From: Dipylidium caninum
Lineage: Eukaryota > Platyhelminthes > Cestoda > Cyclophyllidea > Dipylidiidae
NCBI GenBank assembly: GCA_017562135.1
Contig: QEYB01000921.1
Coordinates: 434,001-498,000 of the forward strand
Direction: 5' to 3'
Length of the DNA: 64,000 nt
Below, piece by piece: positions 1 through 12,100 of the stretch; the stretch's first letter is position 1, and each line of letters opens with the position of its first letter. The translations under genes were made by a program, and so were the position numbers. The notes under the pieces are model-generated. The model was not told where the DNA came from and ran no database searches. It saw only the letters and a list, made by a program, of their open reading frames with translations.

Positions 1-196
1 TTACCATCTCGCCAATTAAAAAGCCAAGTTCACACTCTTAGTAAAACGGTACATTTGGGGAAGGAGGTGACAATTACTGGCATGAAAACAGCCTTTTGCT
101 TGGACTAAACACAAAACGACCGTCCTCCCAGGCAATTATGCCTCCCAGTGTCATTTTACTCTTGCACAAAGTGTGACGCTCCACGTTTACCTTCAG

Positions 197-3100
197 CATG
201 ACTTCTGCGTCGCCGTCTTGGCCGATCAAATCGCCTCTGTCGTCAATGGCAACGACGGATGTGTAATCTACCTGAATCGCCTTGGCAAACGTAAGTCCTC
301 GTCCGCACATCTCCTGCCCCTCGCTCATGCAAACTTCAGCGTCTCTGGGGAGTAATCATGAACAGGAGGAGGAGTTAAATGCCCCACGAAGACTGTAGCT
401 CGTGATGGGGTTGTTTTTTGAGGATCACACTGCGCAAAGTAGGCGTCCACACTCTTGTAATTGAGTTTCATTCGAGGCCACGTCGTGGCCTCTCGAGCAC
501 CGCCATCCGCTGTTTTGTCGACCTGCTAACTGCCATTTTCTTCCTCCCGTTCAAGTGTAACCCAAGTTGCATTCTAATTCAATCCCACATGCTCCATCAA
601 CAACATTGCGACATTTTGTATGATAAACAAGCAGAATAATTTCATCGCTGGCATAAATTTTATTTAAGCGCGAGATGATGACAACTAATGGTCCATTTCT
701 AAGCCATAGGGGCAAAGTAGTTGTGTTCGTCGTCTGTCATACATTTCAATACTAGTGAAGGATTTGATGACTTGGCATTGAACAAAGTCGTAAATAATTT
801 TGTCCTTGTGATGAAATTTGAAAATGCGCAGATTTGCGTCCCTCTTGGCCGAAACTAATCGGAGGGGAAATGTGATGCGACATTCGGGAAAACGGCTTCA
901 CCGTCCATGAAACAGGAGACTTCGAGGACCATCGGGTGAACAGGATCGCCTCACGACGAAGCGTCCAGTCAGTTGCGAGTTTTGCCGAAAAACAGCCCGA
1001 AGACACTAACATTACTGCAGCCCTCGTAAAGGCTTTTTCTTGAGTCCCGAGGGGGTCAAATCAACGCAGCTATGATAAGCGCTTAGGTGAAATTCCATTC
1101 AGAATCGCATAGATACCGGGACGTTAAGGCTTCACGAATGTCTCGAAACACCGAGGAGGAATTTGTGGACGCTAACGTGAGTTTGTGAGGGAGGAGGTAG
1201 TAGATTTTCTGCCCCCATCCCAATTTGGGTGAGCGTCTTTTTGATGGACGCTGTGGAAGAATTTATGCCGCCTCGTAAGAGGAGGAGCAACTTCCTCGAG
1301 AAATACCCACAGTCAAATAAGAATAAAAGGGCGGAAGTAAAAGGAGGCTTTATGTCTGACTTGATGGATAAACATAGGGGCGAAATTCTCAACCAAACAC
1401 CAAAATATTGCAAGTTGTTACCTAATGGCGGCGGGTGAATCGAGGTAGGCCTTTCCCGGTGCGTCGAGACGCGGCCACCGGGCAAAGAGCCACCCAGTCC
1501 GTGGCCCCTTCCTTAATCCCGAAGGGGACTTGTTGTGCAAAAGTGGCCGAGCGGGTAGGCTGATCCTCGGCTTGTCGGAAATACAATGGGCTTATGCAAA
1601 GTTTCATGAAGCCATTGGCAATTTACATGGTTTTACTCGGTTCCGTAAGGTTGCAGAATGATGATTCGCTTAATGTCCAAAATGGCTTTATTTTGGAGGT
1701 TTGACCAATTCAAACTATTGTTAATTTGGACGTGGAAACCACCCGAGGTTGTACAGCTTTCGCATGGCCATGGGAATGCTGTGACGAAGTCTGCTTCCGA
1801 GATTGGGCTCCTCATCAGGTTGATGGAGGAGACGCCTCCCTTTGATATGTGGACAATCGTTGAACTGCTGTCTCAGGCGCACCCTTCGGTCGAACCGTCT
1901 TCGGATGCTAATGAGGTGCTGCGGACGAATAATGCCGCTTGCGGCAGGGGGTTGGGCCACCAGTGCACGCGAGACGAGGAGTCAAGAGTGGAGGATCACT
2001 CGGGGTTGGAGGAAAACGTCTCCTAAATTGAAGTGTTCCCTCGACTACCACGCTCCGGTGACCACCTTGTTCACCGGTGCGGAACCGAAAAAGTGCATTG
2101 CTAACGCCTGAAACCGCGGAAGTGGGAAAATTAGCCAGTTCGCACCTTTCTGTCTGTGGCGGACAGGTGTGAGCCCGGAGTCGATGCAAATCTCGCCTCC
2201 ACACTTTGCATTTTCGTTAAAATCTCGGCATCCAGGGCCTTTAGATCTTCTGGAAGGAGGTGTTTTTGCAAAATTTATGCGTTGATGTCTCTTAATTCTC
2301 TTAATTCCAATATCGGTATCCCTCTTCGAAGTCCCCATCCTTCAGAGCGGTATTTCCCCGAAAAAAGAAAAACAACAATTTGAAAGATAACCTGAAGTGA
2401 TAATAGTGAAATTTTTTACCTCCAGGCGAAGTCTCACGATTCTTCGGGAGTGACACAGACACACCACGTTTCGGCCTTGTTCCTACAGCCATTCACTGGC
2501 TTTTCAACGCGCTAAATGGCCAGCGTTCAACTCGCTTCTACCTCACAGTGTCCGCCACCGAGGTCCACGGTGGTGGAAACAGGCGTGTCGATCTCCTGTC
2601 TGAGTTGAAAACGCGTAAGTTCATTTGGTGTCTCATCAGCAATTCGACCTTCCAGGACAAGTGTACAGGTTGCTTCACCTCCATCCATTTCTGAGCGACG
2701 TTGACAAGCCTTTAAAGTTCGTCAGCCTCCAATCCACCCGCATTCCTGCAAGCCAACGCGATTACCTTCATTTGTGCGCAAATAGGAAAACATCCAACAC
2801 CGCACACATTCATGCTTTGATTAAACGGAAGCTTAACGGCCACGTCAGGATCCACATGTAAACCCATCTCCTTTAATGCTAAATACGGTCATTCCCACGG
2901 TTTTTCGTCCCCACACTAAACAAGAGGTTGCTATCTCCACGGTTTTAGGGCGCTTCGTGGAAGATTTCTATCCTGGTCACCGCCTTTGCCCGTGAAACCC
3001 ATTTAATTTGCTTTTTAATGCGCGATTCGCAGCGGAATTTAATTTACTGGGCTCCAGAGGTTTGCCAATGTACTTGTTTAAAGGGCGACTGAGGTGAGCG

Positions 3101-6100
3101 ATGGCTCTGGTTCGGCGCGTGTGCGATTAAAACCGCGTCCACGTGTTTCGTCTGTCCACCGACGCTCTCGCGCCAGCCCCGAGCTCACAGACGCTTCGGC
3201 CAAGCGCACGCAAACGCGGTGGCCACGGCTGGGCGAGTTACTTGTTTTGCATTCCTCCCATTGAGGCGGAAAGGGGCCGGAGGCGAAGGTGGTGGGGACT
3301 CGTCGTGCCAGAGGCAGACGGTATTTCACCCCAGGTCCCGTTCGGACGAGCTGCCACTGAATTGGGTCTGATCCGAAATGCCCCTCCACTCCCCCTTCGC
3401 CGTCGCATTACAGATCGTGGGGTTATTGCATGGCTTTCTGAGGACTCCTTGGTTAATCTGTCCAAAACGGTACGATTTCGTATGCAATTCCGTTAACCTT
3501 CAACGGCTCTCAGTTACGGGACCCGAGGAAGAGGACAACTCGTCGAGCTGCTCAGTGGGGTTGAAAGTCAGCCGTTTCGTGGACATTAAAGCCTGAGTAT
3601 GCCGAGGTAGACAGTGGTGACGGGGACAAGTACCAAAACTATATAAAATAATAATAATAGTAATAATATGCCGAAGTCTGACTAAGGGACGTGAGAGTGA
3701 GAGTGTAGCCGCCCAAAGCATGCGTGCAGTGACACATGGTGGCGCTCTACGTCCCCACAGCCATTAATTGGGCCAAAACGGAGAACTCCCACGGTCACAA
3801 TTCGTAAATCCTCCCTTCCTCCCTTATTATTCAATGCACTGGATGAGGAGAGGCGGCCGAGGATGTCCAATCACGTATAGTGTGCTGGAGATACGATGAT
3901 GCTGATGCTGATGATGCTGAAGTCTGTGGTAGTTGAGATTCTGTGAACTGAGTAGCTGAATTAAGGCGTAAGATCGCATCGTCAAATGGGACGTTGGTCT
4001 TGTTGTAACGCGTCCTTTCAGTTTAGCATGATTTCTACCAGAGGGAGCATCTATCACGCCTGAAAATTTAAACAGACCTGATTTATTTTGGCAACTCTTT
4101 GTTCAGAATGAGAGTCTTCACGTTACAGCCTTTTTAGTTGCCATCTGCACGGCACGAAATTGTGGGTTTTAAGTGAGTTTAACTCCCACAAACTCGGTCT
4201 TCACGAGGCGCTGAAGCGGAACAAAAAATTGCACATTGAGCAGAAAGTGACTAAGCGTAGTGGACGTTTATTTGCTTATGGGGACAAAAGCACCACCCGA
4301 AGTCATGTTGCGTTTCGGTGGAAGTAGCCCCATGTGAGCAGAAGCCGGTGCAGGCAAATGAAAGGCGCCCAGTTTTAATCCAGCCTTGTGCAGAGCGTCC
4401 AGTCCCGAGGCATTCCAAGGAGACCAGGCAGCGCAGAGGCATAGCTGTTTCGGAATGCCGCAAGGCACCACTCCGAGAAGACAGACAATTAGGAATACAC
4501 AGGTTAAACGCACATTTACGAGGAAATGAGTTGTGACCTACATGGATTCTGTTGTCGTATTTGAGGGCTTTAATCCGGGAATGATTCTCCTCAGCCTGCT
4601 TGCGTGTTTTCCTCACTTTACTAATATTGGCAGTGCTCGCCTCTGGCCTCTTCAAGACCCCCGTCTTGGTGCATGACATAAGCTATTCTCTCTTCTCTTA
4701 AAAGTTCACTAAAACCCTCTCCCCTTCAGGGCAGGTTGTTCTTCTCCAGAGTTCGACTGCCCAGTGCAGTGTTGGGGCAGATGATATCGTGGGGGGTGGT
4801 AGAAAGGCCACGAGTCCCCTGGGATGGCGCCGATCAATTCGGGAGACGGAAGAGGCCAGTGGATGGGAAAGGGGAATACGCACAAGTTAGTGTCTTGCAG
4901 GTTTTCGAAAGTGCTATCAGCAATGGAGATTATTTACTCAAACTGACATGACCTGGAAAGGGAAGTTCATAAAATACTCGCCACACTAGGATGGCGGGAT
5001 GGGTTTGGAGTGAGAGTCGCAACAATTCGTCAGGGAAACCTTTCACCCCGACGCCTCGGGTGGTACCCATAACATCGAAAATGTCGTCCATGAGAGAATT
5101 GGCTAATAAAACAGGCGTCAAGTCTTCATGGAAATGGGGGAAGAGGAGGAGTGATATCGTAGGACGTGGCCACATGACGAAAGATTGGAGGAAACGCTTG
5201 TAGAGCATCATAAAGGGAGTTGGAGTGAGCGATAACTTTAGATGCTTTCAGGGAGAAGTCCTCCTTTCTATCCTTTCTCTCACGTACGAGATTCTAGAGA
5301 CGAAAGAGTGATAACAGGCGGCGGGGATGAAGTTCTAGAAATGAGGAAAGGCGAAGGAAACACGACAAGTGGATCATCTTGGAGCGTTGTCGCCTTTCGC
5401 AGACAAAGCGGTGGCCGATAAATGCCCGCAAATTGGCCTGTTGGATGGTCAGCAAGGAGGCCTTTCCTGCTGCCTTCCAGTGTTCCACTGAGAACTGGTT
5501 TGTTCACCATTTGACGAGGCTCGTCAGTCTCACACCGGCCCGCCCATTCGAGTTACCAACTTGGATCCTTGGACGTGTTCACACTGACGGTCGTCTTGTC
5601 TTCATTTCGCAGTCTTACGACGATCTGAGACTCCACTTCCACGCTCTATAATAGCTCGGCATCTGCAATCTTGTTGTTTCAGTCGGGAGGAATGAAAGGG
5701 CTCCATCAAGTTGTCAGTGTGGTTCCACCACTTCTGGAAAAGACTCCTTATAAAATGTCTTTTCTTTCGCTCGTGAGTAGAAAATTCCTGGCATTCCAAA
5801 ACACCGAGGTCAGCATGTGTTTCAAGTGAGGTTTATGAGGATGAAAGCCGTTAAGAGGTCATGCCACATTCACCACTGCAGATTCCCTTTCAAGGCAACT
5901 CGAGGCATGTCCGGGGTGATGATGGGCGAAACTTCGAAGTAGCTGCTTCAAGTCTGCAGATTGGCAAAAATCCTTCCCCGTCCTACTAACTGTAATGCTG
6001 GACTAAACTTCAACGGCTCCGGGAAGACTGGGGCCGTCGGCGAGCAACTTGCCACTTTCTTGCCTTCACCACCACCACGAATGCACTCATTCCGGTAGTA

Positions 6101-9100
6101 ACCGAATATACGTCAAGTGTGGTTTTATAGAGCTATCACTATGCAAGACTGGCGAGGAATAACAAGTGCTTTCTGGGAAGAAGAGGGATAATAATAAAAA
6201 TAATAATCGGAAACAGGTCACTGGGGTTTTTCCGACACCCTCTGCTGGAAAGGCGACTCTGCGACACCAAAGCAGGCGACTGAATCGTCGTCGACTCACC
6301 GGCCGTCCGGTGAAAGACTGTCTCCTGAACAGTTTGGCAACTCGAGTGTCGCCGAGAACGTTTCCACAAACACTCTGGGCCTCGTCCGTCGCGCCCACGT
6401 GTTTTGTTCGACTGGTGGGTTTTCTTGGTGCTGCACAGAGCAGTGGACGACAGACTTCCCGGGAGCTTTCGAGGAGGCAGCCAGGAATGCTTGCTGCAGC
6501 TTGACCAGCACCCAAGCTTGTGCAGTTGGCCGCGGTTGTATAAAATTCCTCTTTTTTCAACGGTTATTTCCACTAGACGGATACACCACTTTGGGCTATT
6601 TTGCCCAGACTCGAGGTAAATTTTCACGGTTTCTCGCGTGCCAATTGATGCATGTTTTTATCACGTTTTCCTGCGGCGAGCAGTAGAGGGCGGAAGGTTG
6701 AGGGAGGAGGAGGGGGAAGAGAATTAGACTACATTTCCCTCCCTCCCTCTTGCAATGTCGTTTCTGTCGCGGCTTTTGCTGTTTCTCCTCCCATTCCTCG
6801 CCGACAATTATATTATCATTCGTTTGCTTTCAGTGTGGGGTGCACCGCAAAAATCTGTTCTGCCGCTGTTCACGTTATCTAAGGTGACAGGCGAGAATAA
6901 GCTTATCTACCTACCTGCCTACCTACCTGCCTACCTACCTACCTACCCCTTCCTCCCCCTCTTTTGGGCTGGAGTTCTCCCCATTCTGAACAGCTAACAC
7001 TTATAGGGCAGTAAGGAGGGAACCTTTTACAACTCTCAGTCAAGCCAACTGTCATCGCTGCGACTCACTTCCTTTTTTCCTGATGGGAACGCACTTGACA
7101 AGAGCTGAGATGGATGCCCCTGAGGGGACAAGAATGGTCTGAATGGCACGTGGACGCATGGAGGTCGTCGTTCGCAAAATGCTCTAGCGGGCACCCTTCG
7201 GTTGCCTCGAAAGTCGGAGACACTGGCACCAACCCACGTACTGGCGTAATTGCGCAGCTACATTTGAGGCGACAGAATGGGCAGCACAGATTGTGTGTTC
7301 CCGAGATCCGCTTATTTCTCCTTCACAAAAGAATAACAACGACCATTTCCTCTTAGTCTGCCTACTCTCCTCCTGAAGGCAGTTTCTTGTCGACATCCCC
7401 CTCGTTCGGCCCTACATGAACGGACGAGGGCACCGGCCCGATAACATGAGAGGCGTCCGTTTGCCAAATGCCATTTTTAAAATCACAAACAATGCTATTG
7501 CAAAGGGGTGCCAGTGTTTAAAGCCCCTCGAGTTGGGGTGGAGTCTTATTTGCCGTGGTTTATTTGCGTGTGCCTCACTGCTCTGTTTGCACATGCGGTT
7601 CCCGCCTTCCCCACACTCCAGTCGCCGCACACTTTTGTTAGTGTCGGCGATGGTGGGCGAAGGCTGCTAGTCTTGTCAACCTCTCCTGTGAATATCCCTC
7701 TTTGAAACTTTACCTGCTCACTTAGTGGGATCCTCGAATGTGTCCGAAAGTTCCGAGCATCCAAATGCTACATGCTTTTAAATTAATATAAAAGGGAGGA
7801 TCGCCTCTTTCGCTGAACACAATTTTTTCTCACCAATTCGCTGGAATTTAACCAATGAGGTTGACAAGTGACAGTAGCCTCGAGGGCGGCACATAGTCTT
7901 TCACCCAACTCCAAAGCGTTTTATGCCTATTAGGCCTCATTGGAGGCGTTAAATCCGGGGCTTTTAATCATAAAAGTATTTTTCGGAATTTTGCCTTTTC
8001 ATCCTGGCCCCTCCACGCGGTGCTGCATTCCGCAGTCGAGGCGGAGAAGGGAGAGAAAGAGCCAGCGCAGGAGGCTTCGACGCTGCCAACAACTGACACA
8101 ATCCATCACCGCGTTTTGTAGCACCTGGGCCCGAGGAGTTGAAAGAAAGATAAATTTCTCTTAGGCCTTAACTCATTTAAAAGTGTACACCCAGTTGGGT
8201 GGCCCCCCAGCCTCGCCCAGGCCTGCCCCGACCCGCCCCGCCCCCTCGCGCGTTTCATCATGTGAGGCCGTCCAAGTGATTAGAACGAAATTTGTTTACG
8301 TTCCAGGAGTACTTAGCATTACTGAACCAACTGAATAGCAATTAATCACTCAAGTCAATGTCTGCATTCTCCCCTGTGATCAAAAGCCTATTCCGTCCGA
8401 CTGAAACATGAGGCTCAGAGTTCCCCTCTCCCGTCACTTGTACACACGAACTAGACACCGTTGAGACGAGAGAAGACCACTGGACAAGTCGGAGCACTCC
8501 AAAGCGGTAAATGACGCAGATCTTGACCGAGTTTCGAAGAATCGCTCCGGCCGACCGCTGCCTCACTCGGTCACCGTCTCTGTCAAGTCGAGTCATTCCT
8601 CCGTTATTTTTAGCTGATCATTTCATGGAAATAGTAAATTGCTGCACTACATGGAAGGCTTATTAGGGCCAAGACTTCTCCACCACTCTCTACTTTGAAT
8701 ATTTTTACTTGAAGGGGAGACTCCACCCACGGTCAATTTGAACGGTTCCGGAATGGACAAATATGGGAGTGGAGAGAAGGATACATTTTGTTTAAAGCAA
8801 GATACGGAAATGAGGGAGAAGGTTTCAAGCACTGGTCCTCAGGAAATGGCTTTATTAGCTTTCCTTAAATCTATTAGACACTTAAACGAGGGTATCACAA
8901 GTAAATGCATTGGCTGAACAGATCCTTACCGACCGCGCATATCTGCATAGCAGCTGTGAATTCCGACGGAAGGAGGCTGGAAGACCCCGCATCAGAGGCG
9001 TCCGCGTGGAAGAGAACCTTTCCATCCCTCCCAGAGGACGAGGGGACAGAACTCCTGGCATCGACAGTGGCCGAGGCAGCCCACTACTTGGACGTAGCTC

Positions 9101-12100
9101 TCAGTGCCAGCCAAACGTTCCACGAGTCGACAACAGCCTCGGTCAATCCCGGCCACCTCTTTCTAACTCTCAACGTGTATCGAAATATTTCAACATGTAG
9201 GTCACGTCTCGTTGTTTGGCCATTTTATTGAACATGTAATGTGATTTAATTCGTCCCCTCCACCCCCTCCCGCGGGGGCTGTCAAAGGTCACGACGCCTC
9301 TCAGGCAACCGTCTGACAATGAGTTCGAGAAAAGGCATCCTCTGCCCGTTACTCTGGCGCATGCTACGGCATAGGTCGAAAATAAAAGCACTTCTGCCGC
9401 AAACAAAGAAGGTGGCGTCTGAAACAAAGTTGAACATTCACCTCCCAACCAGAGACTCGCCGGGGAGGTTTCGTGGTGCCCCATGTGCACGCCTCTGCTG
9501 GTTTTTCGTCATAATTTAGGTTTAACACATGAGGTGATTGGCAAGGGAAATTCACAGTCACAAGCCGAGGCAAAAGAGGCCTCTTTCTCTCTCTCGCCAC
9601 CGCTCGAGTCGGTACATGTTCCGCCTCCAATGATACGTTTGACACTGACAATCCTCTGGCCCCGTACTCAAATATTCGCATTCGACATGGCCATTGACAG
9701 CTAACATTCAGTGGTTAGACTAACGTTAACATTTCTCCTTTCATCGCTTAACGAATTCCAATGCGCTTTTATTCAAGGTGACCTCTGTTAAAAAATTCCA
9801 CGTTAGTTTGAGTGGTCTAAAGATTTGAACTAACGGCCTCGGGGCGGTGAGTCAGAAATTTCAAGATCTCAGGAAAACCGGAAACGAATGGGTTTCCCGT
9901 CGGCTTAGGTCCACAGTCAGTGGTAAGGGAAGTAAGTTGGAGTGATTGCCCACTTGGTTACAAAGTCAACTGGTGTGTGTTTTTACCGAGTAAAAAGAAT
10001 GGCAGAAGCCTGGGAAAGGGGTTACTGGAAAGGTATGTGGGGGGAAATCGTCCCCTCTAAATAAAAATATCCTGAAGCACTGCTCTGAAGTAAGACGTAC
10101 TTAAGAGATGTTTAAGAGTAAACTGGCGTCAAGGTTTGCCGAGGATGCAGTTTTATCTGGCTGTCTTTTTTCAAACGTTGAAGTAATTTCGAGCACAGCG
10201 GCCAGCATTCATAATTTCAGCGAAGATTTTTCTCTGCGTGGTGCGTGATTCTCATCGGAAGGAGATAGTGACAGCAGTCCATGCCGTCAGGCGCTCTGAT
10301 TGACAACCTACGAATGCGTCCTTCCGGGTTAGGCGGGAGATCACCAAAGTCTGAGGACTAACTAACCACCGGCCTCGTTGGGAAGAGAGACAGAAAGTGG
10401 TCTCTTACGACTGCCTGCGGCCTACTTCGCCCAAATGCGTCTTTGGCTGCTTCACTTACAGTTTCTCGCCCTTCTACAGCACCACCTCGACATGCCTGTG
10501 GCACTTGCTCTAAAGTCCATTCTCCGCAGCCGCCTTAACAGACGAGTAATTTGGTTCAGTGTGTTTCCAAAGACTTGCTAATTAAAGTATAATCAAAGAG
10601 GGTGCATCAAAAAATCCGCCGACGCTCGGTCAAAAACACACGGCTGAATCAGAAGTAGGTAGACGCACGCAGTGATGGCGTCAAGACATTTCGGCCTAAG
10701 TTAACGCAAAATACTCCCTCGCGCCCCCTCGGCGGCCTCGCAGTGATTAGGTTAATTTGACTTGCTAACAAAGCTGTCAATTTTCTGCGGTGAGCCGGTT
10801 TATCTCCGCATTTATTGACATGCTGTGGATATCATGAGGCTCTTGGAGGCCAGGCAGAAGCAGAAAAGGAAATTTCATTTGTTCGAACTCACCTCTCCGC
10901 TTATTATCGGATGCTTTTTGAATTATTGGCTTTTTCAAGTCGATCGTTAATCAATACGCCCTTCGATCGGGTGTGAAGGCCAGTCAGAAGTGAAGTAGAG
11001 TCGAATTAATGGGGGGCGAGCCTATCTCGGGTGCCGAGTCTCCGTCGTCCACGTGTCGTTTTGAAAAATTTGCACCTCGGAGCCTGTGCCAGGCCGAAAG
11101 TGAATGGGCGGAGGGTGGACAAGTGCGTCGGGGTGCAGGCGGTGTGCTGTGGGAGGTGCAAAAACCGCGGTACTCTTTGAAGTCGACATGGACAGGCGAG
11201 AGAAGAGAGCCTCACGAGAAGTCGCCACCTCGATGTCGTGCAGCCCGAAAAGTCCGCTGCCTACTGTTCGATGGGCGCGTGAATATCAAAGCGGCGTGAA
11301 GGCGTGGGAGAAGCACGGCCCCCTCTCGGTCGAGAGTCTGTCAACGAAACCGCGATTTCCTCGCTTCATTAAAGACTCGAAGCACATCCAGTGTCGGTAT
11401 TGCAAAGATGAGATTGACCGTATTGCATTGATGGAGTTTATGCGCCTCGAAAGGGAATGTGAAATGGACAGCTTAAAATACGCTGCCAACAAACAGCGGA
11501 AGGCTAAGAACGGACGGAAGATTGGAGAGCCGTTGTCGCGCTCAACGCCTCTGAAGACGAGTCCTCTGCCTTGTAGAGCCATTTAAGTCGGATGATGCCT
11601 TCTTCACTTTCCGCTTCCCATTCAACATCGTGGCCTTGAGATATTCACATAATATTTAATGAATGATCTAATAAATGGCAATCAACCATTAAGTCTTAGC
11701 CTCTATAGCCAAAGCCCACATTGCGCTTGGTAGAGCATTGTGAAAGCGGGTTTCCCTTTTCAGCTAAAGATACCCTTTAATTGTCGGTGTTTTGGGGCCA
11801 CAAGGGTCCATCAGTGGCCAAATAATCGGACGGAGGCATGGACCCTCGTCCAACCTGTGAAATGGTTGCTGTGGTCTTCATCTCCGCGCCGGGGGGGCAA
11901 AAAGAGGTGGCAAGACAGGAAAGTTGGTCACATTAGCGCCCATAACTCGAGCAAACTGGACTCCTGAAGGCCACCGGGAGGGCGTTGCAAAGGATAATTT
12001 GCATGGAAAGTACAAGCTTCGGGTCAATTTGACGAAATTTATGTTAGACTTGCTTTACTAGCAAAAATCATTTATCCACATCAAGCACTCTTTACCTATT

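Larger units (their letters stand above)
1435..8921 (+). other. Large KIF26 intron (about 7.5 kb), no convincing gene
   Basis: This stretch separates the motor exon ending at 1434 (gg|gtgaat) from the exon near 8922. Both strands carry many short overlapping open frames. None has conserved motifs, splice logic or a coding-like composition I trust. It contains a TACC/TGCC microsatellite at 6906-6948, a GATGCT run near 3894-3921 and a taa-rich patch near 3645-3668. The downstream acceptor near 8921 lacks a good pyrimidine tract, so the true exon start may lie slightly later (8951 or 8954), or a small exon may be missed. Confidence 0.55.

Noticed and set aside
6087..6627. Two overlapping minus-strand open frames of about 160 codons
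   Set aside because: No conserved motif, and two frames are open over the same DNA, so composition rather than coding explains them.
8905..8921. ATG at 8905 as a gene start
   Set aside because: It lies upstream of the likely splice acceptor, and the exon encodes internal motor sequence, so it is not a start codon.
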